A stretch of DNA of 64,000 nt from Erythrocercus mccallii (GCA_013397435.1 VZRG01000446.1:310499-374498); one strand, 5' to 3'; shown: positions 38,747 through 52,081, counted from the first letter of the stretch. Notes: generated by a model not told the origin, from the sequence alone. Made by a program: numbers and translations.

Positions 38747-41700
38747 AAAATAGAAACTGGATAAAGTGTTAAAAACAAGCAAAGCAGGCCTGAGAATTTT
38801 AGGAAAAGCCAAATATTAGCCAGGTAGTGGAGAGAGGAGCTCAGTTACCAGCCAGGCCTGCATCCCCCAGCTAGCAAGATGCAAAAGAATGGCAACAAAA
38901 GGGACTTCTGCTGTAAATACCTCTCCAGAAGGACATTTTGACAGTTGTCTTTTGGGTTTTGCTTGCTGGGATAAATGCTCCACCTGCACATGATTCCAGC
39001 TAAGCAGGGGCTTCGCTGCACACTGTCCTGTCCTCAGTCTAAACATATGTTAGAGCTCCCTTCCAAAATCCAACTCAGACATTGTATTGCCATTGACTGC
39101 TCTGCTTTAACCTCATCATTTCCTCATCGCTACAGTGATTAACTGATTACACACAACACAGAGGAGAAAAACGGGCAAGCTCTGTGCAACGCTACTGCTG
39201 CTTAGCACCTGCCTCAAAGGCTTTGCCTCCCTGCTCATGCAGGGTTAGGCCTGTCTGGCCTCAAGGAAATCAGCAAACAAACACTGTGCAGGAGATGACA
39301 GCCTCCACTGGTTCATCTCTCTGGTTTTCTACTCTTGCCTTCACTTCAATTTACAGCAACCCCTCCCTGACAGTGTTTTACCCTACCTTCACATTTCAAG
39401 GGAATCATGTGGGATCAAAATGCTCCACCAAAACCTAAACATTTTGTTCTGATTTTATTAGGAATGATAAGGCAGTATAAACCACTCTAAAGTTCTTTCA
39501 AAATGGGAATCTGTAATGTTTCTTTGGGGAAGTATCAAAATGAGATGAATCAGCATCTCTGGAGCATTTTTTCTCCAATCTTCTTCTAAAATGAAATTTC
39601 AACAAAAGTTCATCATTCAACCCAACACTGACAGACCACAGCTCACAAGGGGAATGGCCCATCCCTGCTCCTCCAGCTGATGTTAGGTGGACCATTGCAT
39701 GTTCCTAAATATCCTGTGCAGCTAAGACTAAGAGAAGATTATTTTTTTGAAGCTTACTTACCCTTTATAGTTTGTATTGCTATCACATAAGACAAGGTAA
39801 CAGCAGCTAGGAAAGCAGGATTAGGCCCTGCTGTTACTGATTTTTTCCTCTGAAGGTCTCTTGCTTGAACAGCAAAGTCTGATCTAAGTCATTCCAGATG
39901 TGAATTCAAGGTGCACAGCCCCATCCCTCCCTGTGGGAGCTGTACCACTGTGCTGTGCTGGGAAGTTCCGAGAATACAGGTACCTCCATAGGATGCCAGA
40001 TGAGAAACCTGCCCCCAAAGAGCCACAGAAATGCATGGTACCACTCTCCTCACCTGACAAGCAGAATAACATGGATGGCAGCATCTCACCAGGGGAAAAG
40101 GGACCACTTCATTAATGAGAGTTGTATTTACAAGTTTCCATGCTACAAGGATGGCATGGCCTGGGTGCCTGCCAGGAGCTGTATTTTAGGAACATTCGAT
40201 GCAAGGCAGGAATCTGTTCCCAGGGGCTGGCTTTTCTCAGGACTGCTGCTTCCTTAATCCATTTTGTTCCCATATTTATGAAAAAGTCAGGGGACAGGAG
40301 GAATTTTTTATCTCTCTGTTAATGCCTTCAATCAGTGAGCCCCTTTAAACAGCCTGTGAAGAAGAGTGGATATCCTGGAGATAAATTAAAGGCACATTAC
40401 ATTGGTCTCCTGCTGTGCTTTGCCTTTGGAGACATTTCTCTCACCCTCCACTGACCTGGCTTCCTGATGAGGTATGTAAACTAGGGAATCCCCACAAGAA
40501 GTGTGCTTTCTTACAAGATTTCAAAATGTCCAGGATACCTGTCTGGCCTATCTGTACTTCTGACCAAATCAACTAGTACCACTGAAGATCAAACAGGAAT
40601 TAAAGAAATGGCATTGACAGAAGCAGGTTTAACAGGCCAAGCCTATTAGGGGAGAGAATGCAGCATTATTGATTCCAGCCCCTGACCTTGGAGTGATGTA
40701 AACAGGAGTGCAGCAACCCTAGAGGAGTTGTAGCAAAATAGTTATAGCATTGCAAGCAGATTAAAAATACAATTAATATATGTACTTCCCCAGATGCTTG
40801 TTCATTATTATTCAAGACATGTTTATTATGCAAAATGATAAAGCAGAAAAAAAGGAGAGGAAAAGAAAACGCAAAGACACACTGAGCTTTTAGCATGACT
40901 GGGGTTTTCTCAATGCTGCTTAGATTTTTTTTTTTATTGTACATTATCATTCCCTTATTAGCAGGAATCTTTGAAGTGATTCAGACTCTAATTTCAGCAT
41001 TTCAAACTCACTGGCTTATACTGAAAAACCATAGCGAGCTCTTGTAAGCGACCCATTTTTTTTCCCCTCTCTATTCTTTATATCTGCTATGGTTTTCTAC
41101 ATCTTCCCAATAAATTATGTATCACAATTTGCCATTTCAAAAATAATTAGAACTCCAAGTTAAACAACAAGGAATATCTGAGAGCAATACATTTTAGAAG
41201 AGTAGTGTTTTGCACTTGGGGCAAAACCAATCCCAGCTGCAATGCCACTGAATTATACATATCATCATATTGAGAGATGCACTTTCAGTGTACTTGGAGT
41301 GATTGGGTGGACATGTGGAGCCTCTACAGCCCCATGATGAAGGTCTGCTCCCGGAGAACCAGGTTTGCCTCCTAGGCAAAATGCTTAACAGGCAATCCCT
41401 TTTCCATGCCCCTGTGAGTTGCTGCAGGAATAATAGAAGGAAAGCTGGGAAACAAGGGGAGAAACTTCACAAAGAAAAGTTACACAGGAGTGGAAAGTAA
41501 TTTGATGGTGGAACTCCAGACAGACAGGAGAGCATGTTCTGAGTCTTCTCCCATTATGATTAGGCTGTAAACTCACTGGAGTGAGACAAACCTCTTTATT
41601 CCATGTTTCTGAATCTTGTGCAAAAACCAGCCTGTGATCTGAGCTTCTTCCCAAGGGCTGACGCACTACAGCCCTTTATAAGTTATACCCACTGCCCTTC

Positions 41701-42143
41701 ATTCATTCTGTGAATTTTTACTTTGGCATCAAATGCTAACAGTGGATTTTCAGGAGAGTCATGCCCCTCCCCAGAATAGGTGCTAATTGAAACCTTTGTG
41801 CACCATTAGGGAATTTACAGCTGCTGTACATTACAGGAAATCAAAAGGGAACACCCCAATGACTCCACAAGCTTGCTATGCAGACAGTGGCTTGTATCCT
41901 ACTTTCTGCAAAGCTGGATGCCTCCACCAAAACATGATTTTTTTTGTCTTACTTATCACCTAATTCCCACATCAACCTCAGAGATAGCAATAACCTAGTC
42001 TGGGGGAAACAAAATCAGGTATCTAGTGTAAGTAAACAATGCACAAGTCCCAAACCAAGAAGGTTTAGCATCTCATAAATATAGGCCTCCAAAGCTGGCT
42101 AGGAATATATGATTGGCTTCAAGCCAGCAACCCAGCCTGACAC

Positions 42144-42174
42144 TATCCCTGCCTGAACAGATGAGGCAGGGATA
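42144..42174. repeat. Perfect 11-bp inverted repeat with 9-base loop
   Basis: TATCCCTGCCT (42144-42154) and AGGCAGGGATA (42164-42174) are exact complements around gaacagatg. The stem is GC-rich and would be stable in RNA from either strand. On the gene strand it lies about 3 kb downstream of exon 3. About 0.15 such repeats are expected by chance in a window this size by a rough equal-base estimate. Confidence 0.85.
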
Positions 42175-45114
42175 AGGAAACTCATTGCTGAAGGTAACAT
42201 GTGGCCGAGCCATAGGCAGATCTTGCAAGTTTCACGAAGCGCTGTCTTCACCACCTTTGGCTTTAGAGGACTCTGCTCAGCCCTACTTTTGTGCTAATTA
42301 ACACAAGGAAGACTTTTTCCAGGGGCTGGTTATTCTAAGCCTATTCATTCAAGAGCTCATTGGCCTAAACTCAGAAGGAGTTGGCACAATCCATCCCTGA
42401 GACCAGGCTGATAACAACCTCTGCTTTGATCCAGGGCAAAGGATGTCAGCCAAGACCTCAGCTGTTACACAGAGATTAAAAATCACCAAAAACCCCATAA
42501 AACAAAACCAAAACAAACCCACAGAGATGACATGTTCAGTTACAGCATCATTCTGGGTTCAAGAGGAGGGAAAAAGCCCCAAACCAAAAGCAAACAGAGA
42601 AAAAGCACTACCCTGGACAATTTTACCTGAAACCAGTCGTGGTCTTGAGGGTCTAAGAAGTCCTTACAGGACTTCCATGCAGCATGGAAGGCAGCCAAGC
42701 AATTAATTTATCAACTGGCTCACATGAGTGAACAGTATCTGTGGGGAATGTTGACCTACTTTTTTAAGAAAAAACCCACATCCCCCAAAAAAGGTTAGTG
42801 GAAAAAAGCAGGTACATACACAGAGAGAACAAAGCTGTAGTTTAGGGTCTGCTAAGCAAAGAGCAGGGACAATGTGTCCCTTGGTGTGGTCAGCAATGAG
42901 GTCCAGGCAACATGGCCTGGGGACCCTCACCCCACAAGGAAACAAAAAGCATCCAAAAGAAACTGCCTAAACAGGCTGAGCTCTTCTCAGACATATCCAG
43001 TTCTTTCATTGCATCCTGATCTTATCACTTGTCCTTCATGATGAGCTTGACTGACACTCCCTGCTCCTAACACACTTTATCCATAGATTTGCTATTTTCT
43101 TGCCTTGGGGTTTGCTCCCAAGCACAGTGAATTCATTGATTTACTGCTGTAAGACAAAGACAGAGCCACCAGTCATCACAAGGCAAGGATCCAAAAAGGT
43201 CCATCACCCCGGAGTAGAGTATCACCCATTTACTGCAAGTAGAAACCCTGGATCACATTGATAAAATGAACAGTTTCACTCTTATTAGCTCAGACAGAGC
43301 TCAATGCCATCAAGCTGTAGCATGTAATGAGGTTCACTTCATTAACCACTGGCCATCACAGAGCATCCTTCCCCATCAGCCTTCCCTGATTAACCTTCCT
43401 ACTTAAGACAGGCACACTTGTTGGAAATAAGCAGGCCCATTAAACCACCCTCACTTGAATTCATGTGTGATCTGGTGCCTTTTAGGATATTGTGTCTCAC
43501 TACTACTAGAGAGGGAGAATTTTTTTGCATCTCCTCTAATCTCTCAGCTGTCAAACATAATTTTTTTGAACTCTCTATTTCTTCTTTATCCTAAGACCCA
43601 CACCTTTCCCTCCCCTGCACTATTTGTTTAGAAAATGATGACCACTCATTGGTCCAAGAGGATCCCGTTTGGCTGGCTGTGGCTCTCTGACACACTGATT
43701 TCCTGCAATCCTCATTTACAGGACACTGATGGTACAAGGAGCCTCAGCACTGGGCCAGAACCGTGTCCTGCACTGCACAAACATGGCAAAGCATCAGTCC
43801 GGAGCCCCTGACAATGTGCCCAGAGGGATGCACATGCAATAATACAGTACCACACCATGTTTGATATTACCTTTAGGACTCTGATAGCTTTACAAAAAGA
43901 GGAAGTTCTCATTGTTAGTAAACCAATTTAATTTATTTAGAAGCAGTCATTTATGTTTACTGGGCTATGAAAGAACAGGAAGCGTCTGGCATCCACAGAG
44001 ATCCAGATTGATCTCTCTGTCTCTTCTTGACAAGCAGCCAGTTTTGAGACCTATCTTGCCAGGCATACTAACACATCCACTTGCTTTCTACCCTGATCTG
44101 CTAGGGAGACAGAGTCTTGTTACATCCCAAGGGAAAAGGGCAAATCCCAATCATGTGAGTGGTATAAAACTGACCAGGAACAAAGATGGAAGAAAAAAGT
44201 TAGGAAAAATTGCATAGAGCAACCCAAACTGCTTTCCTTTCAGTGGTCCCATCTCCATGCTCACATACACTTTTGAAGCAAAGTAAGTGCCCAGACAAGA
44301 GCAGAATTACTGCACTGTGAATTTACACAAAGGCAGATGAGATTAGAATCTGGCTATGCACTGTAAAGCTAGCATAACTATAGAAATGAGAAGTGTATTA
44401 TTAACTATCACTTTTTACTATGTAGAACTAGAACAAAGTTATTTGAAGCATAAAAATTCTGGCAAAGGGCTGCCATATTTAATAAATCACCGAATCAATT
44501 ATTCACTGTGAAAATCAATTACTTCGTTTAAATGAGAATCTTATGAATAACCTCATGCCCTTTCATGCCATCTAAGAAAGTTATAAGGGAATTAGTTGGC
44601 AAAAATTGCCACACTTATCTTTTATGTGCATTAAAAAGACCACACAAATACAGGGAATTTCTGTCAACAGAATACTCCAGAACCCTTTTAAGAGCTAAGG
44701 TATTGCTGTGGATTTACACTCCAGTCAAAACCGGAGTATGACCCATTGGGGCACCACCTACGATCAGGTATCTGGGTGCAATTCAGAAGCACTCCCATTG
44801 AGTCCATGCCATTTCACAAATAAGAAATCAGAGTATGACCACCCAACTCTGTACAAACACCTCAACAACGTGACCTACATTAAATACGTACTTAAAGGAA
44901 CAGAAAGTGTATCTTCACAGGTCAGGAAATATGCCAAGAATCTCAGCGGAGACACTTTAAAGTGAATATTGCATGGCCTTGCAGCAGCTCCCCTCACTGC
45001 TGCTTTTAAAGGTTTGCTGATACGTGACTGTTTTCAGAAAAAGGTAGAAATCCCACTACAGTCTGCTTCCTCCCACCTACAAAACCAAGGCACTCCAGTG
45101 GCCCACCAGTGCAA

Positions 45115-45123
45115 AGTACTTAC
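45115..45123 (-). other. FGF12: Splice donor of FGF12 exon 3
   Basis: The minus strand reads AGCTCA then gtaagtact. This is a perfect GTAAGT donor and sets the phase-0 boundary after the second Ser of YLYSS. Confidence 0.93.
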
Positions 45124-45227
45124 TGAGCTGTAGAGATAGCCCTCAGCATTCATGGCAACGTACAGACCTGCCTTCACCCCTTGGATTGCCACCACGCGAA
45201 GACCCACAGGAATTAGATTGAAAAGGG
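45124..45227 (-). CDS. FGF12: FGF12 coding exon 3 (middle of the beta-trefoil)
   Basis: This is the next FGF12 exon, continuing the beta-trefoil core. On the minus strand it is 104 bp: CC, then 34 full codons. The CC completes the Thr codon begun in exon 2, giving TLFNLIPVGLRVVAIQGVK and then AGLYVAMNAEGYLYSS. It ends on a codon boundary, so the following intron is phase 0. The acceptor is a pyrimidine-rich tract ending ccttccacag and the donor is gtaagt. The Arg in VGLRVV (codon CGC, 45196-45198) is intact; it aligns with the human residue changed in FGF12-linked epileptic encephalopathy (Arg114 in isoform A, Arg52 in isoform B, from memory). Compared with remembered human FGF12, Ser is Gly at 45166-45168 and Gly is Ala at 45145-45147. 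Those two positions vary among FHF paralogues, so they look tolerable. Confidence 0.96.
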
Positions 45228-45265
45228 CTGTGGAAGGAAAAGAAAAGCCAATGTTATGGACACAT
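45228..45265 (-). other. FGF12: Splice acceptor of FGF12 exon 3
   Basis: The minus strand reads cttttcttttccttccacag immediately before the exon. This is a long, nearly pure pyrimidine tract, and a strong acceptor. Confidence 0.93.
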
Positions 45266-48200
45266 CACCCTACATGGCCACTGCTGCTCTTGCCCCAGGG
45301 CCAGCCCACCCCAGTCCTGCCTCTTCACAAAAGAGACTGCACTAGGATCAAGCATCGTGTTTCCAGCTACAGGGAAGGACTGCAGCCATGGAGCTGATGG
45401 TGAAAGGAAATTTTTAAAAGTACTGAGTTTGGCTGCCTCCCAAATGCCTTAACACACCCATCAGTCTGTCTGATAACTGCCTTTGCAATGCCAAGGGCTC
45501 ATCCGTGCTCCCAAGCAAGAGCATTGTGATGGCTTTCTGAGGGCCAGCTGAGCCAAGGCAACATATACAGACTTTGCCTGTGGCAAATGCAACAACACAA
45601 CTCAGTTTAGCTCACCATGAAACACATTTAAGCCTAGTCACACTTTCCTGCATTTGCCATATGCTAAAAAAGTACACAGACAACAATCATGGCCAGAAGA
45701 ATGCAAATTAACTTGACTGTGTGTTTGCCCATGTGATCCTAGGCTGTCAAGGAAATGAAGAAACTCAAGAAGAGATAGTCCTCCACTCTGGGATGTCAGC
45801 ACTGCTCCCCATTCAGGATCAGCCCTGGAGAGAACTGAAGAGGACAAGATCTTCCATTATTCAGTTTTACTGCAGTCTTATTGATTAAAACATTGAAACC
45901 ACTTCCTCTCAGTTAATTACTTTATTGCTTGATTCCCACCCAGCAGACCCTGTATCTCATTGAAAGACTCTTCCCATGAGTATATACATTAATGTACTGT
46001 CAGGCTTTTGCTACATTTCTAACAATATGGGCTCAAAGAGGAGGCTATTATCAGCACTGATAGACTGAGCACTGAAGCATTAGCATGGCTTTGTTTCTAC
46101 TGAGCTTTATAGGATGAGAGTATTTAGATGTTGCAGGATCCCTAGTGCTTCAGCTTATAAAGAGCTAACTAGAACTCATGTCAGGAAACTGAAGATACTG
46201 AAAGATGGGCACAGGGTCAGGCAGAAATACAAGCACAAACAGTTGAAATACTTCACTCAAGGTCTCTTCCCACTCAACAACCTTGAAACAAGAATATGCA
46301 ATGCCACTTTGCTCAGGACATCTACCAGGCATCTTGGCTAAGATGGTTTCAGGGTTGCCTCCAAAAGAGGATCCATAAATTCCAGTGCACATGAACATAA
46401 TTTTTTCTTCACTTAATTCCCAAAGAAGATTAGATGACTCCCTTCAATGAGCTGCTTAAAATGGAGACACCTCAACTCTAGTGAAAAAAACCCTACACAA
46501 AGCATGTGCTGAAGTGTTACCAAATCCAGTGGCTGTAGGTGTGGAGAGAATGGGGGAGAATGTCAATACATGTATGTGGAAAATGCAGTCCAGGCTGGGT
46601 ATTGGTCTGTGAATAACTGGGGTCAAGGACAATGCTAGTCTGGTACTGTCCCTAGACAAGACAAACACATCCCAGAGTAACTACTCAGCATTAGAAGTGT
46701 TGCCTATCCCTTTCTCCCTACCTTGAAGGTCTAAAACCTGCAATTAAAAAGTCTGTAAGCAATTCCCCTTCCCTATTTCTTCCTCCTACTGAAAAATGGA
46801 GCATATTACTGCTAATAATGAAACAAAATGGGCATCATCATTCATTTCCTACAGCCAATTTGTCTTGCATAGAAAACTTGTGACAGACCATTCAAAGCAT
46901 TCATTAGGCAGCAAGGTGATAACACCCAGAATTAGTGGTTGAGAAGTTCCACTTGGAAGCACCCACATGTTTCCAAATCTCTTTCCACCTCTACATGTAA
47001 GGGAGCAAAGGAACAATCTTTTTGTGCTCTGCTACAGTAGGAAGACCATGGCCAGTTCCCAAACTCCCTGGCACCCTGCTGCATCCATGATCACGGCAGA
47101 GCATCTCCTCCTCAAATGCAAGGGAGCAAGCGGGCAGGCAAGCATAAGGACACAAAGCTGACAAAGGTAACTGGCAGCCAAAAGAAGTTTTAGGAAGCAA
47201 ATATCTTCCTCTATTAAAAAACACAGCAGTCTGGGTCAATCAATTTTGTAAATTCACAGAGCTATGTCTGCACTCAAATCTAGAAATACCTTTGTATAAG
47301 TTGATGCCTTTTACTATCATGTTTCCAAATAAATATTTCATATTTAGAAAATATTTAAAAGCTTATAAGCTTTATAGTAAGAATGTAAACATGGAGGGAA
47401 ACCCCTCAATCAACCTCAAAAGCAAGATGTCTCATTTTCTGTCAGGAAAAAAAATCTGACTCATTTGAAAAAGCATATTTGAAAACGGGAAAGAGGACTA
47501 GCTATAGTAGAACTGGACACTGGGTGTGCTCATGTGAAAAAGGGAGAATTAAAAAATGCTTTTAGAATTGTTTCTCTACTGCAAATGGCACATATTCTAT
47601 GCCATCTGCAGCTTCATGGAAGGGACAAGCTCTTTTACTTCAAAGGCGAAAGAGAAAATACTTGAAGATGTTGAATATTTGTGCCCCCCTTTTCTTTCAT
47701 TACATCTTACCATCTACAACCAGTGGTATTTACACCTGGCCCTGTTACTTCTAGCACACTCCAGTTCTAAATGCCTGAGTATATTGTCACTGTTATGGTA
47801 ATCCAGCAGCTAAATTCTGAATGCATGTTTCCCTATGGGTCTAAGTTATCTACAGAAATTGAAGAGTGAGGCAAGATCAGCCATCACAAGATGCGATCCA
47901 TATGCTCAGCTTTAAACAGAAGCAAGTTAGACAAGCTAAAGTCATTTATAATAGGTGATTTGCTCTTGAGCAAGACGTTTGTGCTGCACGTGAATAATAA
48001 AGAACTAACAGAGGATGCAATAGGCCAGAGCAGTCTCAGTGCATGAGGTGGTGAGGATTAAGATCCTGAAGGGAGTGAGGAAGGCTGCTGAGAGGATCAA
48101 GAGGCTCTGATGCAACATGTAACGAAAGAAGAAACAGAGGGAACTGCATTTGCTTAACTCAAAGAAAGGAAAGCCACAGACAGATTCTTCTCAGAGGAAT

Positions 48201-49601
48201 ACAATGAAAGGACAAGAGGCACTACACCAAAGATGCAAATAGAAATGAGGACTGGATATGAAGAAAGTTCTCAATTCTCTAAAAGGAGAATAGTGCAGCA
48301 CTGGAACTGAGAGGTTATGAGAGGTTATGGAATAGCTCATTCCTAGAAATGTTTGAAAGAACTCGACAAGGCTCTGAACAATTGAAGAAAACCCAAGTGG
48401 GATGCTGGAATGCAAACCTCCTTAACTTCTTGGTGTTTCTGGCTGGAAAGCCCTAAACAATATCCTAGATATGCTGGGCTGTTTCCACCTGGTCCGTCCA
48501 GTTCACCTATCATTTCTGTACTGTCCATTTGCCAAAGCTTTTCAGATGTTGAGCAGGATGACGTGGGCACACAAGGAAGTCCACTTGCTCTTATGAAGGG
48601 GCATTACCCTGCTCAGCCCAGGGGAGAGCAGTAACAATGCAAGCACTGACAGCAGCAGTGAGCCCTGAAAGGCCATTTGAGATCACTGGAGCCAGAAAGA
48701 AAATATACTGCCCCAAGCCGGGGTTCATACATCACAGGAGGAACACAAACAGGGGCCTCATACACCATGAAAATGCACCCCAGTGGGAAGAAAACTCTTC
48801 ACATATCCAGTGCCAGTAGCCAGAGGATGTGCCCCCTTGCTTACATTGATATGGCATGTCTCTAATGGCATGGCAGAAGGAACAGATGTCCCAAGTGCTG
48901 GCTCCTGGGAAGCTGGCTGGATGCCCATTCAAATGCCATTAGAACTTGGCTTCTGGGTTGTTTTTTTTTTAAGTGAGAGGAGGTAGAAAATAAATGCCAT
49001 GAGCTTCAAGAACACACATAAAATGGGCAACAGATAATTAATTTAAAAATTGCTTAAATATTAGCAGTTCCTCTTGTATAAATAACTGGGTTTTTATTAG
49101 AACTTTTAATTGCATCAGATATATCTGAGGGACATGGCTTGTCTCATTTTAAACATTTAGTTTGCCAGAGTAAACCAACCTAATGTATTCCATGAAAATT
49201 ATGCATCCTTTCACAATGTTAATTTGAATAATCAGTGTGGGGATATAGAACACAAAGCAATGTATGGAACACGGTGTTCACCAGCTGTTTAGCTGTGCCC
49301 AGATAACTTCTGCATGGAGAATAGATGGTCATCCAGGGTGGGAAGGATACTCCTCTGGCCCTCAAGAGTGCCCTTTCCTGCTGTGGATGCAAGTTAAGCA
49401 ACCTCTCTTCAGGGATGGGAAAATATTATTTACATAGTCTTTGATAAGTTTTGCTCTTGCGCACACTTCTGACTGGCTGGTCAGGAATCTTCTGGAGAAG
49501 TACTTCAAAACAGAAAACAGCAGTGAAGCAAATCTGTTAACTGTTTACTTGGAACAAATAACTTTTGACTTTCTTCTGGTCAAAAATTGAGATTTTTGGA
49601 G

Positions 49602-49622
49602 GAAGAAAAGAAAAGAAAAAAA
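49602..49622. repeat. (GAAAA)n-like short tract
   Basis: About four imperfect GAAAA units ending in an A7 run, purine-rich on the plus strand. Minor simple repeat. Confidence 0.75.
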
Positions 49623-50567
49623 GACAGTTGCCTTTATTTTGGTACTTCCAGAATGAAAAATGTGACTTCATTTTGCAGCTGTAACTGGAAGCTTCACATA
49701 TTCTAAAATGTTCATTCAAACTGAAGATTTATGGACAAGACCATATGGTAAAAAGTTATATAAAATTGAATAAAGCACAGTCCTAATTTAATTTTCAGGA
49801 ACTAAGTATTATCAGGTTGGATTCCTTCCCTCTTTCGAGATCCCTTGAGATCAGAAGATGGGAAATTCTTTGGCTTCGATCTTCTCTCAAAAACTTGCCT
49901 AAACTTTCCAGTATAGTCCCTGACTTTGAGCCAGTGGCTTGGCACACTTCAGTGAGATGCCTCCGGTGACATAAAGCTGCCGAGGCAGGGTTGCCATCTC
50001 ACCAGATAAATTTATACTCTAGAACTGCACTTCAGCCCATCTATTTCCAGTTAAGAAGACTGGGCGAAAGCAGCTCTCAAGTACTCAGCACCTGGCCAAA
50101 CTCATCTCTGACATTTCTAGGGGGATACATAAATCACAACTCTTTGGGCAACTGGGGCCCAACCTCAGCCGTGGGAACTCGGGAGGTTCCCCTGCAACCA
50201 CTGAGAGTGCAGCAGCTTCTCTCATCTCCCCTGTCAGTCTGAAATATTGCAGAACTGCTCTTACATTTCTCTGCTGTTTACCTAAATTCATCCCTGCTCC
50301 CATTTAAGCCCATTACTTTGTTGTTCAGTCCTCCGTGATAGATGAGGGCAATGAATCCCTGTCATCTCTAGCATATCTTCCCATACTTTTGACAAATAGG
50401 CCTCCAATGGGATTTTCTGCAGCTTAAAAACACCTCAGGCCTTCTTCCTTTAAGTAAAAGCAGCTAATACAGCCCACTGAACTCAGCCCATGTGCTGGTG
50501 TTTGTCTGAGAGTATCTCAAGGCCAGACTCTTTTTGAAGGAGACCTCCTGAGTCTCTGAGTGTACAA

Positions 50568-50593
50568 GTGTGTGTGTGTGTGTGTGTGTGTGT
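50568..50593. repeat. (GT)13 dinucleotide microsatellite
   Basis: Twenty-six bases of uninterrupted GT/TG follow gtgtacaa. On the FGF12 strand this is a (CA)13 tract, about 1.5 kb into intron 2 from exon 2. CA-rich intronic tracts can bind hnRNP L, but the distance from exon 2 is large. Likely length-polymorphic. Confidence 0.97.
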
Positions 50594-52081
50594 AAATCCA
50601 CAGATTCCCCTGCTCCACACATAAATCAGAAATTTTCTTACTGCAATTTGCAGTATTTAATTTGTTCAATATCAGTGCATGAAAAATTACTAAAACCTGA
50701 CATTTGCATTTGATAAAGGTCACATTTCTGGTGGATGCAGCCTCTTGGGTCATTCCACAAGGGCTTTGCTAGCCACCTACAATTTCAGTCACCATCTTCC
50801 CACTGCTCCTCTCTCCTGCATGGACCCCCAAGCCCTGAACTGCCTGCAGCAGGGCAACCCCAGAACACACCATGCTCCTTCTACAGCACCTTGCAGCTTC
50901 CTGTGGATGGGGTGAACACCAGGGACGTGGGGCTGCAGTGACCTTGCACCCCTGTCCAAGTGCATCTTCACAGGACAATGTCAGTGCCCTGCTACATGTT
51001 GCACCCCTACAGACACCCCTCACCTGCAGCCCAGGCCCTGCTTTCCTGGAGGAATGCCACCTTCAATCCAGCTACGAACTTCTTTGACTTAGACCAAAAT
51101 TTGTCTGCAAATCAAGCAGGCTCCTCCTTTCACAAAGTACGTGAAGTTTGCTTCCATTGACCCTACCACACAGATGAACGTTTGTTCATCTCTAATAATG
51201 ACTGGGAAGCCAAATTCTAGGCTGGGCAGGTTAAATACCCCTTTAGTACAGGGAGCTCCAAACCAACATAGGAAAGAAAAAGCAAGACTTGAGTCCTACT
51301 CTGCTGATGCAATTTGTCGCAGCAAGGATCTGAGCTTAACTGCCCACTCAGGGATGGCATTTTGATGCCTACGAAATGCAGAGATGTTGCAGAAAATATT
51401 CTACACCTTTTTTAACCTCTTGAAGAGCTTTAGCATTGACAAAACTACTTCCTCTTCAAAAGGAAGATTGACTACTGCTTTGCACGCATTTAAACCAGTA
51501 TGGCTCCTGCACACGGTCATGGTTTTTAAACTGTGTGGCTCTGCTGCCCTTTGCTGTCCAGCATGAACCCAACCCCTTTCAACATGGTTTTGGAAGATGA
51601 CCTCCTTTGACAAGGTCATTTGATACCCTCAGCCTTTACACCAGCCTCAAAGCACGAGACTTCAGTGAACAGCTGCTTTTCTCCAGCCTAGAAATTCCTG
51701 ATGCTTGCTGAATTTTTGAGGCTAAAATAGTGAAAACGATTTTCTCCTCTTCTCCTTGCAGAGAGAATTCCCCGTATCCTTTACCCACGTGGCATGTGTA
51801 TAAATATAATCTCCTTTCTCTTCTGGCAGCAATTCAAATCATGGGTTTTATTCTCCACCCCACCCAGATGGCAGTTACAGAATCGGGGCAGGAGGGAAGA
51901 AGATCGGAGAGGAAACATATGAAATTATACTGGCAAGATTTAAAGGGGACGGATAGATAGAAAAAACTGTGCAGAAAACAGCTGTCTTCCTCCTAATTTG
52001 ATCTTTTCAGAAATGAAGCTGCACTAGTGAGACCCACTAGGTGATGCATTTGACTGTAATTGGGTTGCAAAACAGGCTAAT

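Larger units (their letters stand above)
37721..45114. other. Intronic stretch left of exon 3
   Basis: Contents seen are the foldbacks at 38718-38746 and 42144-42174, a T11 run at 40925-40935, and AT-rich segments at 40940-41060 and 44455-44560 that could be conserved noncoding DNA. No transposon or gene was recognised. Confidence 0.55.
1..45123 (-). other. FGF12: FGF12 intron 3, 5' portion (partial)
   Basis: Everything left of exon 3 is read as intron 3. I searched for exon 4, which in the family encodes the C-terminal half of the trefoil from the VFTPECKF motif onward. I found neither its peptide nor its expected complement, so exon 4 lies left of the window and the intron exceeds 45 kb. 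The stretch holds all recognisable CR1 and MIR-like remnants of the window, several simple repeats and foldbacks at 10704-10732, 38718-38746 and 42144-42174. No nested gene was recognised. Confidence 0.82.

Noticed and set aside
47358..47373. 16-bp perfect palindrome AAAGCTTATAAGCTTT
   Set aside because: An 8-bp-arm palindrome is expected about once in 64 kb, and the sequence is AT-rich.
50355..50455. Possible inverted CR1 5'/UTR block near a gcagcttaaaaacacctcag phrase
   Set aside because: Order and spacing do not hold when the minus strand is read through; similarity is limited to scattered words.
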